DNA from: Nissolia schottii
Lineage: Eukaryota; Streptophyta; Magnoliopsida; Fabales; Fabaceae
Direction of reading: 5' to 3'
DNA: 64,000 bases
Assembly (NCBI GenBank): GCA_003254905.1
Contig: QANU01107566.1
Location: 773,127-837,126 of the forward strand
How positions within the stretch are numbered: position 1 is the first letter of the stretch; the number at the start of each line of letters is the position of its first letter. This document shows, one piece after another, positions 26,641 through 39,624 of the stretch. Position numbers and translations under genes: made by a program. The notes under the pieces were generated by a model that had not been told where the DNA came from, did not search any database, and saw nothing but the letters and a program-made list of their open reading frames with translations.

Positions 26641-28134
26641 TGTAACACATTAATATTGGTAGACTAATTGTCTAAATCCAAGAGTTAAAATTTCACCAAA
26701 TCATAACAAAGAACTAAAGAACTTCACGTAGTCTCTATTTCTAGTAACTAGTAATTTGAAATTTAAGAAAAGGGAGCATTATTAGTATTACATAGCACCA
26801 CCAACCATCATGGTCAGATAGATAGCGGTCATAGCGCGCGGCCTAGTTGGTAAGAAAGATTGTATCTAGACTAGTTGGATTTGGATCTGAGCAACAATCA
26901 ATCGCTTTAAGATCAAGCATTTTGAAATAGAAACTCACTTGTATTACGGTTAATTAATTAATCTAGTATTTGATCCTCTCTGTGACAAGTATTGTTAATT
27001 AAGCACAAGTTTTATGGCTTATCTTAACGTGATGCTAAAGCAACACCCGTTGTTTACCAAGTTTATATACATATACGTATACATATGCATATACCTATAA
27101 ATAAATGTCTTCCAGGGTTATAATATTTGCTGCTTATAAAGTATATAGTGCCAGTACTAGTGACACTACTCAAAGTAATATAACCAGACCCTTTTTCCTA
27201 GGTGAGGATTCTTGGATCATTCACCCTAATATTAAAATGGAACAACTGAAAAAGCTCGTGAGAATTTATTTTCTTGGGATCTACTTCAGATTCAATTTAC
27301 CAAAAAATTTCTAGATTTCTCCAACTCTTGAGCATAGATTATTCTGTGAGAATCTGGCCCCCCTCTGCTCTCTTTCCAAACTGTGTTTGATTTGACAAAA
27401 ACCAGCCTTCAACGCACACATACTAAAGAATTTAGTTCCAACGTTTTGTTGCCTTTTTCTTTTGTTTACTATTGAATAGGAATCCTAATTTGGCAATCAC
27501 AGCTTCAGAAAGTGCTGGTTTGAGATTGCCTGTCTGCGACTTTTGTTGTTTACAAATTAGGAACTGAAAGTTTAGTAGATTCCTTGATCTACTAGTGATC
27601 CACTAGACCACTACTACTGATGCTGAAAGAAGGTGAACAATAATACAGCACTCTACTTTTGTCTGTGCAATTAGCATAGTGCCCACACCTTAATTTGGTG
27701 GCTTTCAAGTGTTAATATGACTATGTACATAGAATAAATGAATAATCTGTATAATCTGAGTTGTTTGAAAAAAAAAACCATAGTAAGCTTCAAAATATTA
27801 TCATTAGTTTATAGATTAATATGTAGACATAATTATATGAAATTTTACCCATTTAAAAGTTTATGTAACCGATTAGAAAGAAGAGGTAAAAGTAGGTTTC
27901 AGCATGAAGTTAAGGCTCAACATATCCTATGCCTCATTATATTTTTTTGAAAGAAGACTCCGCAATTTCAGTTCATAAGTTACTTATTATATCCTTTAGT
28001 GTTTTTAGTTTTTTTTTATGGGTTATTTGATGGAACACCATTAACCATTAATTTTAAATATTTTGTATATTTTATTATTATTTTAAATTAAAATTAATAG
28101 TTAATAGTGTTAAGCATAGTGGGTGAAGGGGAAT

Positions 28135-29089
28135 TGGGGCACACTAGACAAAAGAGAAATCCAAAAAATAAGTACTACATTATGTATGATATTTCTGAAT
28201 GTGCTCATGAAGTACAAAAATGATATGCTTATTTATAGGCTGAAAATAACATAAAGATAAACTTAACTAATAAGATAGGTATCTTAACAGATAAAATAGA
28301 TAATATCCTAACAGATAAACCTAAATTAATTTAAGATAAAATAAGATATAGTAATATATTAATTTATTCTCAACACTCTCCCTCAAGTTAGAGCTTTAAG
28401 CTTGTTACAAAACGACATGAGTGTTTGCACGAAAGTAAGAACATCAACGAGAGTCGAGAGTTTGCACAGAAGCATGAGAGACAATGAGAGTATGAGCTAG
28501 GCGTAACAACGAAGACAATGATATGTAGCTGGGCAGAACCAATAAAGACAATGATATGTAACCAAGACGAAACCACCAAAGACAACGATATATCGCTGAG
28601 CGGAGCCAGCGAAGACAACGATGGTTGGGCAGAACGAGCTGAAGGCAACGATGGCTGGGCGGAACCAACTGAAGGCAACGATGGTAAAACCAATGGGCGA
28701 AACCAGTTGAAGGTAACAGGGTGGTTCTAGCTAAAGGCATGAAATTTTTGCGGTAACGTCTCAAATAGATGTCAATAAGTCTGAGATTTAAGAGATGGTA
28801 ATAAAAAATATATGTTTGTGGAAAGTGAAATGCAGGGAACAAAGAGCTTAAGCTCTGAGATAACCGAGAGATTGGGGCACCTTAGACAAGAGAGAAATCA
28901 AGAAAATAAGTATTGCATTATGTATTATATTTATGATTGTGCTAACAAAGTACAAAGATCATATGCCTATTATAGGTTGAAAATAATATAAAGATAAACT
29001 TAATAAATAAAATAAATATCTTAAAAGATAAATCTAAATTAATTTAAAATAAAATAAGATATAATAATATCTTGACTTATTCTCAACCA
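28135..29089 (-). mobile_element. TRIM-like LTR retroelement (955 bp)
   Basis: Two direct repeats flank about 500 bp: 28135-28375 and 28873-29089. Both run from TGGGGCAC..TAGACAA to TTATTCTCAAC. On the minus strand the 5' LTR is at 28873-29089. A tRNA-Met-type primer site (TCAGAGCTT within 28850-28865) and a purine tract, AACTTGAGGGAGAG (28376-28389), sit at the right places. There are no protein genes inside, and no matching target duplication was found. A deleted copia element is the alternative. Confidence 0.75.
28505..28720 (+). repeat. Degenerate ~30-bp tandem repeats inside the TRIM-like element
   Basis: Units around GGCAACGATGGCTGGGCGGA repeat about six times with drift (ACAATGATATG, ACAACGATATATC, ACAACGATGGTTGGGC, and so on). 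One frame reads as repeated NDGWAEPTEG, but it is short and sits within the retroelement's non-coding interior, so coding is doubtful. Confidence 0.65.
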
Positions 29090-30822
29090 TCATAACTCAT
29101 AGATTGCTTTGAAGTTAAATTAGGAAACATAATTCAGTATTTCTGATTCGTTTTGAGATCGTGTCTGTACGTGATTGGTTGCAAGTTTCAACCCTATAAA
29201 TAAGAATCCTGAAATCTTTCAAGGATCCCACCGCGTTTGTCAATGCATAATTCTAATCAAAACCCCAATCCCGAATCCAGAATCAATATTTTGGCTCATT
29301 CTTGTGGCTTTCTATGGAATAATTAGTAGTACCGGGAACTTGCAGTAAACGATGTCATAAGTGAAGTCCCGTTGTTTATGATTTGCTCTCCCCACTAGAT
29401 TCAAGGGGCCCTCACTCGGTCACCATACTCATCTTTTCTATTAAAACACGACATTTTAATTTCATCTCTGATGTACAATTGGTGATATCAATTTTAGACT
29501 TTTAGTCCTCTGAAAATGCAAGTATTACCCTTTTGATCTTCAAATAAATTCACGTCAAAAAAAAAAAAAAAAAAATTCAAATAAATTTACATTTAGTACT
29601 TCAGCAATAAAAAGTGATGTATCACATTGATGCCTAACTTATAAGATTAAATCGATATTCCTTTTCAAAATAGATGAATTAAATTGATGTAGAAAATTGC
29701 TGGAGACCACGGGAGCAGCCAAAACCTCACAGAATCTTTCAAACCCAAGGTAACAAAATTATAATCTTCATGGTCAACACCAAAAACCGCACAGAATATC
29801 ATTGGATGCATGGTATGCCACTCAAAATACGAAGATACTGAAATACCAGAATCCCAGAGGTCATCTTGGCAAGACGTCAAAAGTGAATGCAATAAAGCAT
29901 ATTCCTCCGACGACCACATATTGATGGCATAGTAACGGAATAAACCAAACATCCCAGTGGACCAGTTTCAACAAGTGGCTGCTATTGGTTGTGTTTTGTC
30001 ACCGCTCTATCCGGAGAACACAAGGGTCCAAAGAACGAAAGCGTGCACCAACTCCAGCTTAACAAATTCTTAAGCCTATATGCATGATACCACATGCTAG
30101 ATAATCACGAGACAACAAGAGTTCCCTTCTGATGAGTATTTTTCGGCTTAAAACTGCTAAGGGTTGATAGAAAAGATGGCATTTAGCAATTAAGAATTAA
30201 TTTGAAGTGGCAATCATTGTCAATATAAATATAAACTGAGAATACAGAAAGACCATCATCTGACCTAGCATTCTCTGGATAGACAAAGCAAATGAATATG
30301 AACTTGGCTGGCAATAATACACGAACAAACAAATTTTATAGTGTATAATCCAGAAAATGGAAATGATGACTAGATAAAAAGAACAAGCTAAAAGAGAAGA
30401 GAGAAAACAAAACAAAACTTATATATTTATATCCTAAAAACAGAGTCAAGTACCAATGAATAAAGCTTCCACGACCGGCAGTTCCAGTAATCCAAATTTG
30501 TATGAGTTCCTCCGTGTACAATGCAGTTTGAACTGCTCTCACCCTGTAATGGCAGGGTAGCTTCTATACATGAATGTGATGGATTATTTGCATATATAAA
30601 AATATAAAGTATCCCTCGGCTGCTTTGCTTCACTAGAGCTGTCCATGAAGGCTATCCCACCCCCACCCCCCTTTCTTCATGGGTTACCTTCACTGCCTCT
30701 TTGATTCAAAAAGCTGTCACCTTTGCTAAAACTGTGTAGAGAACTATCTCGGTATCTGTGGTAGAAAACCAAGTGCACGAGGAGACGGCACAAGTGAATT
30801 CCAGTATTTTCCAAACACGTTA
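29090..30822. other. Downstream of the glycosyltransferase gene; no further gene supported
   Basis: It contains a 95-codon minus-strand frame (29665-29952, opening MFGLFRYYAINMWSSEEYAL) that I do not recognise. Composition is mildly gene-like, but there is no homology I can name. The remainder probably includes the 3' UTR of the gene that ends at 30823. Confidence 0.35.
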
Positions 30823-33661
30823 CTACGTACTACTCAGCGGATCATCTGATGATTCTAGACACTCATCTGGGTTGGCATAGAAATAATCCTCTTCTTTGGG
30901 CTTGTCAGGGATTACCGACCTTTTAGTTGGGTTGCCCATGCGGTCAGCATGAGCTTCCTTCACGGCAGAAGAGAATTCATCCCAGTTCAGTACTCCATTA
31001 TGGTACTGATCTATCAGATCAACTAGGAGCTTTCTGTTCAATAATATTGTCCTCTTGAACCCAAGGTATCTGTACAGGCATTGGAATTACAGGTCAAGTC
31101 ACTTGACACAAAAGCACTGATAATAACAAGAATCAGAAGCAAATAAAAAAACGATACTAAACTTTAAACTATGCCAGAAAGAATCTGGCTGTATATTATC
31201 ATCTATCTTCAACAACAATATCCAGTTCATCTTTCAGAAGACGTGGATACAAAAATTATTTCAGTATGAAAAAAAAAATTTGTTTCTGCCATTTTAATCG
31301 CATGTGCTATATAGCAATTCACTACAATTGTTGGTATCAACAGAATTTTAAAAAACATTTATTCGAGCACAAGGGGTGAAGAAAAGCAACCTAAGTACAC
31401 ATTTTACCAGCAGAATTGTACCTGCGATGGCCCTCAACTACTTTGGCCATATTCCCATCATATGTAGGGACAAATATATCACTCTCTAATGAGACAAGAT
31501 AATCCAAGGCTGCCATCTGAGATGAATGATTTTGGAAGAACTGAAGGTCGGATGGTTCCAACAGTGTTTCCTTCCTGACCTGTTTCAACAAAGCACAAAG
31601 GCTAACATTAACGGCATTAAACAATAACACGCATCCCAGTAACCATATGCTGCCTTGAGCTTTAAAGTGTACCAATTTTGGGTAATCCTTTGCAAGACTT
31701 GCCATTCTCCTTCCCCCACCATATATTTCCCCAGCTGCAATGTAGATTTGAATGTTCCGATCAATGTCAAGAGCCTTAAGTGTAAGGGCGGTCTCCTCAG
31801 GTGTTAAAGGACATAAACCATCTTTTCTTTTCAAATCAGAGTTAATTATTTTTTCTTTCCACCAAGGATAAGCATATCTGCCAATGCATAGGAAATTGAA
31901 ATTTTAGAGAGATTTATATCAAATCTCTTTTCAACCTCTACGTTAATTGAAAAGAGAGGGAACGTTTAGAAAATTACAGAAAAACTAAGGTATGCAGGTT
32001 ACTACTCACCTCATCCTTGTCAACTCTTCCACCTCATCGCTGTTGCAACCTTGAGTACAGCCAGAAAAGGCCAACATGTCCATCTCAAACCTCAGATGAA
32101 GTACCAAAAATGGACCATTTTGCCTTAGAAGTTTGATCACCTTTCTGCCCAACTCCTCTATCTGAGGAGTAAATCTCAGAGCACTGAAATTAACTCGGCA
32201 ACGCAGCTTCTGAAGCTCTAGAGGTTGGCCGTTATTTGCCAGCCGTGCATCAGTTCGATTCAAATGCACAACTTTGTACTTTTGTATCAAGGGTAGAATC
32301 TATAAGAATAAATATACCATTGCTTTAGAATCTAGATTAGCTGATCAGAAACTGGAAACAACGTAATCAGGTTACAAAGCATGAAAGTGACAATCACACA
32401 CTAAGCTGATAGTTGTTTAGGATAAAGCACGTTGAAACTCTAACATATAGATAGCAGGACCAAGTATAAAATAAACTGACCTGGTTCTTATAGTAAGATA
32501 TGTCAGACCAACTGATGGGCGGCATACTGTAAAGTGCTCCGCGTTCCACTTTGAGCTTGAGTCTGGGAGGCAACTCTTTCAATATCCGCACCTCATCTCT
32601 CAGGGATGTAATAAAATGATCCACATCAAATATGTCTTGGAACTCACTATAACAATAAATTAACAAACAGCCCTTGATATTTCCAGCAATAAGGGGCAGA
32701 AATCCTTCCACCCTAACAAGTAGCAACATTGATAATTGCCAAAGCATACACGAAGACTCACCTGGGGTCAGCCCAGAAGGAAGCTTTATCCAGTTCAGGG
32801 ACAATAAGCGTGACATTCAAATATCTAGCAATGGCCACCATATCACATATCTGCAAAGTTATACCAGAGAATCAGGTGTGCAAATGGAACGAATGCAGCA
32901 TAGCTCAATTGCACGGTTGAAACAACAACAAAAGCATATACCATATACCATAACCAACTTACCGCTGCTCTCATTTGGTTGAGTCCTCCGTTGCAAGAGA
33001 CCATCAAGTATCCATTGTTCTTATAAACTCCTGTTGATAATTATTAGGTTTAAGAATTAGGTCTCAGATAAAAGATCGGCAACCCATTTTGGAACCAAAA
33101 TTCCGGGATCACCAAACGCCTCAAAATGAAAAGCACAGGAAGAGGGAATATTAAGGAGAAGGAAAATAAAAATTAAAAAAAAAAAAAAAAACGCATCGCA
33201 AGTTTCAAATTGAAGTTATCAGGCGAGCCAAAAATAAAAAATAAAAAATGTACAAACACGCTAGTAATGCATCAAATCAGATAAATAAGAAAATACTGAC
33301 TCTTGGGAGGGAGAAGAACGGGGCGGGGAGATGGGAGGTGGGAATGGGCGTCGTCGAGCACCATAACGGCGGCAGAGTCGTGGGTGAAGCAAGAAGGCCA
33401 GCCCTTCAACACTCTGGGACCCCACATGTCACCCAACGCCGTCAACTGCACGATGCACGTCCACAGCAACACCGATGTGGTCGCCCGCACCATCCACATC
33501 TTCATCCTAGACCTCGACGCCGACGCCGCCGCTGCACCGATGGAAGAACCTCTCGCCTTCTCCTTCTCCTTCTCCCTCCCCAGCGTCTTCAACCCCATCC
33601 ACCTCAAATCTTGCCACTTGCTGCTGCTGATTTTGCTCTCACTCCTCTCCGGCCTGCACAT
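30823..33661 (-). CDS. O-fucosyltransferase-family protein, GT106-like (527 aa, 8 exons)
   Basis: Exons in transcript order: 33661-33301, 33030-32963, 32850-32762, 32646-32481, 32299-32010, 31877-31673, 31579-31422, 31069-30823. All have GT-AG borders, the phases close exactly, and the total is 1584 nt. Residues 1-56 are basic and Ser/Ala-rich. A single hydrophobic segment follows at about 57-77 ([19 protein letters not shown]), giving a type II Golgi topology. The luminal catalytic domain shows [10 protein letters not shown] (132-141), [11 protein letters not shown] (296-306, the conserved sugar-nucleotide site region), a GEIYGG loop (374-379) and [16 protein letters not shown] near the end of the fold. 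It matches the plant O-FucT (former DUF246) family. The [14 protein letters not shown] and GEIYGG regions most resemble the subgroup containing rhamnogalacturonan-I rhamnosyltransferases (RRT), so a pectin role is plausible but inferred. The protein ends in an acidic [16 protein letters not shown] tail. The start is the first ATG of the open frame. Confidence 0.93.
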
Positions 33662-36395
33662 GTCAGCCCAACAATACCTTCATAGCCGCCGATGCTTCTT
33701 CCCTCCACAATGCACCAACCCTAATTTCCCCGATTCAATCAAAGAAACCCTCGCTTTTAAACCCAAGATCCAAACCCTGACAGAAACGGCCGTATCGGAA
33801 CCTTCCGCAATTCCAAGCCAGGGAACCACCACCATCCACCAATGCCGACCGAAAAATACTTGAGAGATTTCAAGTTCGAGACGGCACATCCAACTCCAAT
33901 TTTCTCTACAGGAGAAAGGAACAGGTTAGTTACTTTCTTTGGCAGAGAATCACACAGCGCTTATCCAAATCTCGGAACCGGACCAAAAAAAGCAGAGAGA
34001 GAGATCGTCGAATTGACGAGGAAGGAGAATATCGAAGTGGGAATGATCGGCGGCGGAATAAGAAACCGCCGGCGAGTAAAAGGAGAGAGAGTACAATTAT
34101 TATTAATAGAAGGAGGTGCGTGTCCAGCGTCCACCGTGCGAGTGAGAGAATAAAAACACAGAGACATTCGGGTTTGACACTTGCTCACTCGGCTCGCTCA
34201 CAAGAAACGAACCCCTCAACCAACCCCTTGCCTAACCATGGTTAAGCTAACTAGCCGGTACGGTTAAGCCTATTCTGCTCATGTTCCTCAGTCATAAACC
34301 AGCTACCATTTTGTCCGGCCTGGGTCCACCATAATTCATTGCTTTTACCCTTACGTGTCTTTCATCGGAATTGGACACGTGGCTGTTTCTGATTGTGGCC
34401 TTTGGGGTCAGTCTCGTAGCGGTAGGTGATCTCTGCGACCACTCTCCAATGTGCCGACATTTTATCGCGCGATTTTCTAGTACTAGTTCTAAAGCTCTGA
34501 GCCATGCCATGGTAGTGCATATTTTTGGTATATGGGGAATGCATTTTTGGTTGCAACACCTCATTTAATATAAGATCCAGCAAATAAATGACTTACGCAT
34601 TTATGAACAATAATACTCCATCAAAATTCAGTTTTCGTGTCTTATTCACGAAAAAATTCAATAATATTTAATTGATGTTATGTTATCACTTATCACATTA
34701 TTAAAACCTACTTTTCTCTTATATTAATTACATCTAAAGTTTTACATATAATGATTAATTATTAATATATCAAAATTAATTTTAATTTATATACATCTCT
34801 AGTTTTTACCATATAATAATAGATTAAATTTTGTTACTACATTAAATGAATGTTATATTTGACCCACACATGTAATTAATGGAGACATAGAGGTAGGGGG
34901 AAAGGGCAGATTTACTGAGACAGGTGGCTAGGATATGGAGACTAAAGTTGGCCCCTTTTAGTTTGTTTCCTCATAAAAGGAAATGAATAAATTAGCCAGA
35001 ATTTTCATTTTGACAAAAAGATTTGAGTAGTGGCTAGTGCATATCGACAACCCCCGCCATTAAGCCTCCGTCAATGTCGGTTCCGCCGTTAAGATGGATG
35101 TAGCCGTGTTCATCAGAATGGTCCATTAATATGGGCCATACGATGGTGGTTGCGAACCACGTGTCAGTATCCTAACTCATCGATGGCCCTTTCTTGAGGA
35201 CCCTTGTTAATGTACCTTAACCCCATCAACGGTGGTTGATCTATCTATGCTCGTAATCCTGGACGATAATTGATGCTGGGTCCCGCGAGATATGGTACTT
35301 TCTAGTTTCTCCCAACAAATTCATTCTTCTTCCTCTTTCACTATTTTTTTCACTTATTACAATTCTATTTTACTCCTAATTAAGAAGTTTTAGAAAACAT
35401 GTATTAACAAAATATATATATATATATACACACACACACCTATCAAGGATTGAATTAATTTTAAACATAAATATAAATAGAAACATGAAAAAGGAAAGAA
35501 AGAAAAGAGAAAAAAAAAACAATTAAATAGTAGAGTGTTCTGAATGTAAATATAAATATAATAGATAATTTTGAAAACTTATATTTCGTTTACCAAAAAC
35601 AGTTACTTGGAAATATTTCCTTTATTAATAGTAACAGATTAACAAAATATTTGTTGATAGAGTAACTCAAAACTTATATAATTTTTATACATAGCTTTAA
35701 TTGACTCATTAAATCAAATCCCTCACACATATATATATATATATAACTTTTAAATATAATGTTCTTATATTTTAATTGATATATATAACAAATGTTGATT
35801 TGATATTTTACATTATACTTAGGTAGCAATTAAGTCTTCCTAAATATTTGTAAACTTAGCTAACTAAATCAGAGTAAATGTAGTTATATGTAACAAAAAA
35901 TAAAAGAGTAAATGTACTTATAATAATTGTGGTAACAGTTTGGAGAAATAATGTAACGATCTAGTTAGTTCTTAATCATTAGTGGCATTAGTTAATTAAA
36001 TTTTTGACAAATTTCGGTCTTTATGCCATAAATAAGTGGGCAAACACTGACATAATTTTTCCAAACTAGATTGGGGCGGTGTAGTTAATCCTTAAAAATG
36101 AAAAACTTTAATCTAATCTTCAAAAACTGAAAATTGATTATTTTAATATTTTTAATCTTTAACTATCGAACATATTAGTTCATTAAAAAGCTAACATAAC
36201 CGTAATTTTAATTCTTATAAATTGTATTAACTAAGTAGTTTCATTTTTCATATATTACTATGTCTAACATTATTCTAGTCCGAATAAATTTGGAGGTTAT
36301 TCTAAAAAAATCTTCTTATATTTTATATATATATATATAAACAATGGTCGAAGACGTAAATTAATGTTTACTTAATTTAAGTGATTTAATACTTG
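33662..36395. other. Upstream of the glycosyltransferase gene; promoter then intergenic
   Basis: 33662-34200 is comparatively GC-rich with GAGAGA tracts, suiting a 5' UTR and promoter of the minus-strand gene. 34560-34870 and 35300-36395 are very AT-rich. 35030-35300 is a GC-rich island with no readable domain and a CCACGTGTC G-box at 35157. Confidence 0.45.
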
Positions 36396-36403
36396 TTTTT
36401 TTA

Positions 36404-37788
36404 GGGTTAATTATGTTTTTAGTCTCTGTAAAATTAGAAAGTTTGATTTTAGTCCCTGCATAAAAGTTTTAGTCCCTGAAAAATTGTAAAATTAGGTTTT
36501 AGTCCCTGGGGTGGGGTGAGGGTTGACTGGGCTGACGTGGCGCTGACGCGGTGCGCAACGTGGGATGCCACGTGGCATAACCCAAAACCCAAAACCCAAC
36601 CCAGACCCACGACCCGACCCAAATTATGACCCAACCCGTTTTTTTTTAAAGAAAAAAGATAGAAACCCTTACCCAGCCCCAGCCCCGATTCACCCCACCC
36701 ACGCCGTACCCACCGCCACCTTCGCCGTACCCCCATTCCATCCATTTTAATTTGCACTCTCAATCTTCAATTCCATCCACCCCTATTCTCCCTTCCCTTT
36801 CTCTTGAGCCTTGACTTTGGATCCAAAAGNNNNNNNNNNNNNNNNNNNNNNNNNNNNNNNNNNNNNNNNNNNNNNNNNNNNNNNNNNNNNNNNNNNNNNN
36901 NNNNNNNNNNNNNNNNNNNNNNNNNNNNNNNNNNNNNNNNNNNNNNNNNNNNNNNNNNNNNNNNNNNNNNNNNNNNNNNNNNNNNNNNNNNNNNNNNNNN
37001 NNNNNNNNNNNNNNNNNNNNNNNNNNNNNNNNNNNNNNNNNNNNNNNNNNNNNNNNNNNNNNNNNNNNNNNNNNNNNNNNNNNNNNNNNNNNNNNNNNNN
37101 NNNNNNNNNNNNNNNNNNNNNNNNNNNNNNNNNNNNNNNNNNNNNNNNNNNNNNNNNNNNNNNNNNNNNNNNNNNNNNNNNNNNNNNNNNNNNNNNNNNN
37201 NNNNNNNNNNNNNNNNNNNNNNNNNNNNNNNNNNNNNNNNNNNNNNNNNNNNNNNNNNNNNNNNNNNNNNNNNNNNNNNNNNNNNNNNNNNNNNNNNNNN
37301 NNNNNNNNNNNNNNNNNNNNNNNNNNNNNNNNNNNNNNNNNNNNNNNNNNNNNNNNNNNNNNNNNNNNNNNNNNNNNNNNNNNNNNNNNNNNNNNNNNNN
37401 NNNNNNNNNNNNNNNNNNNNNNNNNNNNNNNNNNNNNNNNNNNNNNNNNNNNNNNNNNNNNNNNNNNNNNNNNNNNNNNNNNNNNNNNNNNNNNNNNNNN
37501 NNNNNNNNNNNNNNNNNNNNNNNNNNNNNNNNNNNNNNNNNNNNNNNNNNNNNNNNNNNNNNNNNNNNNNNNNNNNNNNNNNNNNNNNNNNNNNNNNNNN
37601 NNNNNNNNNNNNNNNNNNNNNNNNNNNNNNNNNNNNNNNNNNNNNNNNNNNNNNNNNNNNNNNNNNNNNNNNNNNNNNNNNNNNAGGGACTAAAACCTAG
37701 TTTTACAATTTTTCAGGGACTAAAACTTTTATGCAGGGACTAAAATCAAACTTTCTAATTTTACAGGGACTAAAAACATAATTAACCC
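36404..37788. mobile_element. Non-autonomous TIR transposon of the GGGACTAAAA type
   Basis: Ends are inverted repeats of about 100 bp. The left starts GGGTTAATTATGTTTTTAGT and the right end is its complement, each with three or four AGTCCCTG / CAGGGACT units. TTTTTTTA directly flanks both ends (36396-36403 and 37789-37796), an 8-bp duplication of low complexity. The interior on the left is C-rich with ACCCAAAACCC-type repeats and a G-box at 36569; most of the interior is an 855-base N gap. This end type is common in legume genomes (recalled, not searched). Confidence 0.75.
36830..37684. other. Assembly gap inside the TIR transposon
   Basis: 855 Ns; the interior of the element is therefore mostly unknown. 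Confidence 0.99.
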
Positions 37789-38694
37789 TTTTTTTAATTA
37801 AAATTTTAAGTTCAAGACTTCTAAATGCAAAAAATGGAAGAGCTTTACTGTCATAATACAATCACCTAACTAAAACCAAATTATGTAGAATAGAGGAGTC
37901 CATTCTCTGGTAGTAACTTGGGTGCATGATCAAAGTCTCAAATGGTATATCCTAGCTTCAACCTAGTTGAGGTTGAAGTGCCATTCTCGCACGTCATTTG
38001 CGTGTGATATTCTCACATCTTTTATTTATACAAACTCCTTTAATTCTGTTGAATTATTTTATAATACCCTTACACTAATGTGACATAATATTTGGAAAAA
38101 AAAATTGATGACATAATCTTAGTCGAAACTTTTTACTATTAAACTATGCTACTCATACGTTTTATACACGCTCCTTCGATTTTTTTATTGAATTTAATCT
38201 TAGAATAATATTATAGAAACTAGTTACAACATTAATTAATTATGCATTGTAATATCATTAAATATTTAATTTTAAAATATTTAATTTTAAAATAATTAAT
38301 TTAAAAAAATATTTATAAAACTCGCTGATATATTCGTTGGGACATAGAGCAGGAATGGGTAATAGAAAACTCGCTTTGCCATCCATTGTCACCCCTAAAC
38401 CTATCATTTCTCTCTTTCATGTTGATGATAAGAGTCAAATTAATACTTTTAATAACATAATTTTATATTGTAACTAGTGGAACTTGACAAACACGGAATG
38501 CTTGTCAGACAACATTTTTAATCTAATAAATATTTTATTATTAATATAATTAAAACATAATTCAATATTATTAAAAAAAATGTATAGTGGATAGAAGTAA
38601 TTATTGAATTATTTAAAATCTGAACTTATTTCTAAAAAAAATTGTCATGATTATTTATCAAAGATATTTTTAGAAAAAAAAAATAGACATCATG

Positions 38695-38850
38695 CTAATT
38701 TTTTTTTTGGGGGAATTCCCTTTATACATGTAATAGATAACATATCAAAAATAAATCTCTGTAAAAAAAAATTNCTAATTTTTTTTTGGGGGAATTCCCT
38801 TTATACATGTAATAGATAACATATCAAAAATAAATCTCTGTAAAAGAAAT
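38695..38850 (+). repeat. 80-bp tandem duplication across a single N
   Basis: 38695-38773 and 38775-38850 are almost identical: both hold GGGGGAATTCCCTTTATACA and AAATAAATCTCTGTAAAA. They are separated by one N at 38774. This is most likely an unmerged contig overlap rather than real sequence. Confidence 0.85.
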
Positions 38851-39304
38851 TGATTTATGGAAAAGTGATAAAGCAAGAAATTTCGAACAGAACATAGGAA
38901 TAGTATGTGCCAAAAGAAAAATAAGGATAAAAAACCAGTTGAGCCATTGATCAGAAGCACATGGATGCCTCATTCTGCAATCTGCTGCCAAATCGTGCGT
39001 TATTCTAAAATTTGGTTTTGCACCAAAAGGACTTAGGTGGCATAAGTTGGATGATTTAGTTTTCCTCCCATTTTAATCATTTGAATAAGAGTCTATTTAT
39101 AAATTAAAAAAATTATTAATTCATTATCAAATAATTCCACCAAATTTCTAAAAAAAAATTAATCCACCAAATAAGCACCAAAATGCCTACCTATGGTAAT
39201 TATTAAAGCACCAAAATGTCCACCTATCTCAAAAACACTAGAGTACTAAAGAATTCCACCAAATAAACCAAAGGATTTCATTAAATCTTTTATATAAACC
39301 GACA

Positions 39305-39412
39305 CTCTAATAACATTTGGTGCTTCATTTCCTTTCCATTTTTCCATGTCTCTCTATGCTCTAATGACCTTTGGTGCTTCACTTCCTTTCCATTTCTCCA
39401 TGTTTCTCTTCC
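39305..39412 (+). repeat. 54-bp tandem duplication
   Basis: CTCTAATAACATTTGGTGCT ... CCATGT is followed 54 bp later by CTCTAATGACCTTTGGTGCT ... CCATGT, with a few substitutions. It lies in non-coding sequence just upstream of the solo LTR. Confidence 0.75.
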
Positions 39413-39543
39413 CTTCCTCTTCATTTTTTTTCCCCATATTTATGTTTTTTTATATCTCATGTTCTTTGCAAATACATCTTTTTCTACTTTATTTTCTTCA
39501 ATTAGATGCTCTTAAACACACATCCAATGCACCTAACAAGTGA

Positions 39544-39577
39544 TGTAACATCCCGCTTTTCCTTAGTAAAGATTTCG

Positions 39578-39624
<47 letters not shown>

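Larger units (their letters stand above)
37797..39538. other. Intergenic, no gene seen
   Basis: AT-rich; it contains the two tandem duplications listed separately and repeated ATTCCACCAAATA-type motifs (39130-39270). Confidence 0.5.

Noticed and set aside
33303..33863. 186-codon plus-strand frame opposite the glycosyltransferase first exon
   Set aside because: It is the antisense shadow of a GC-richer coding exon; the minus strand carries the conserved family motifs and splice sites.
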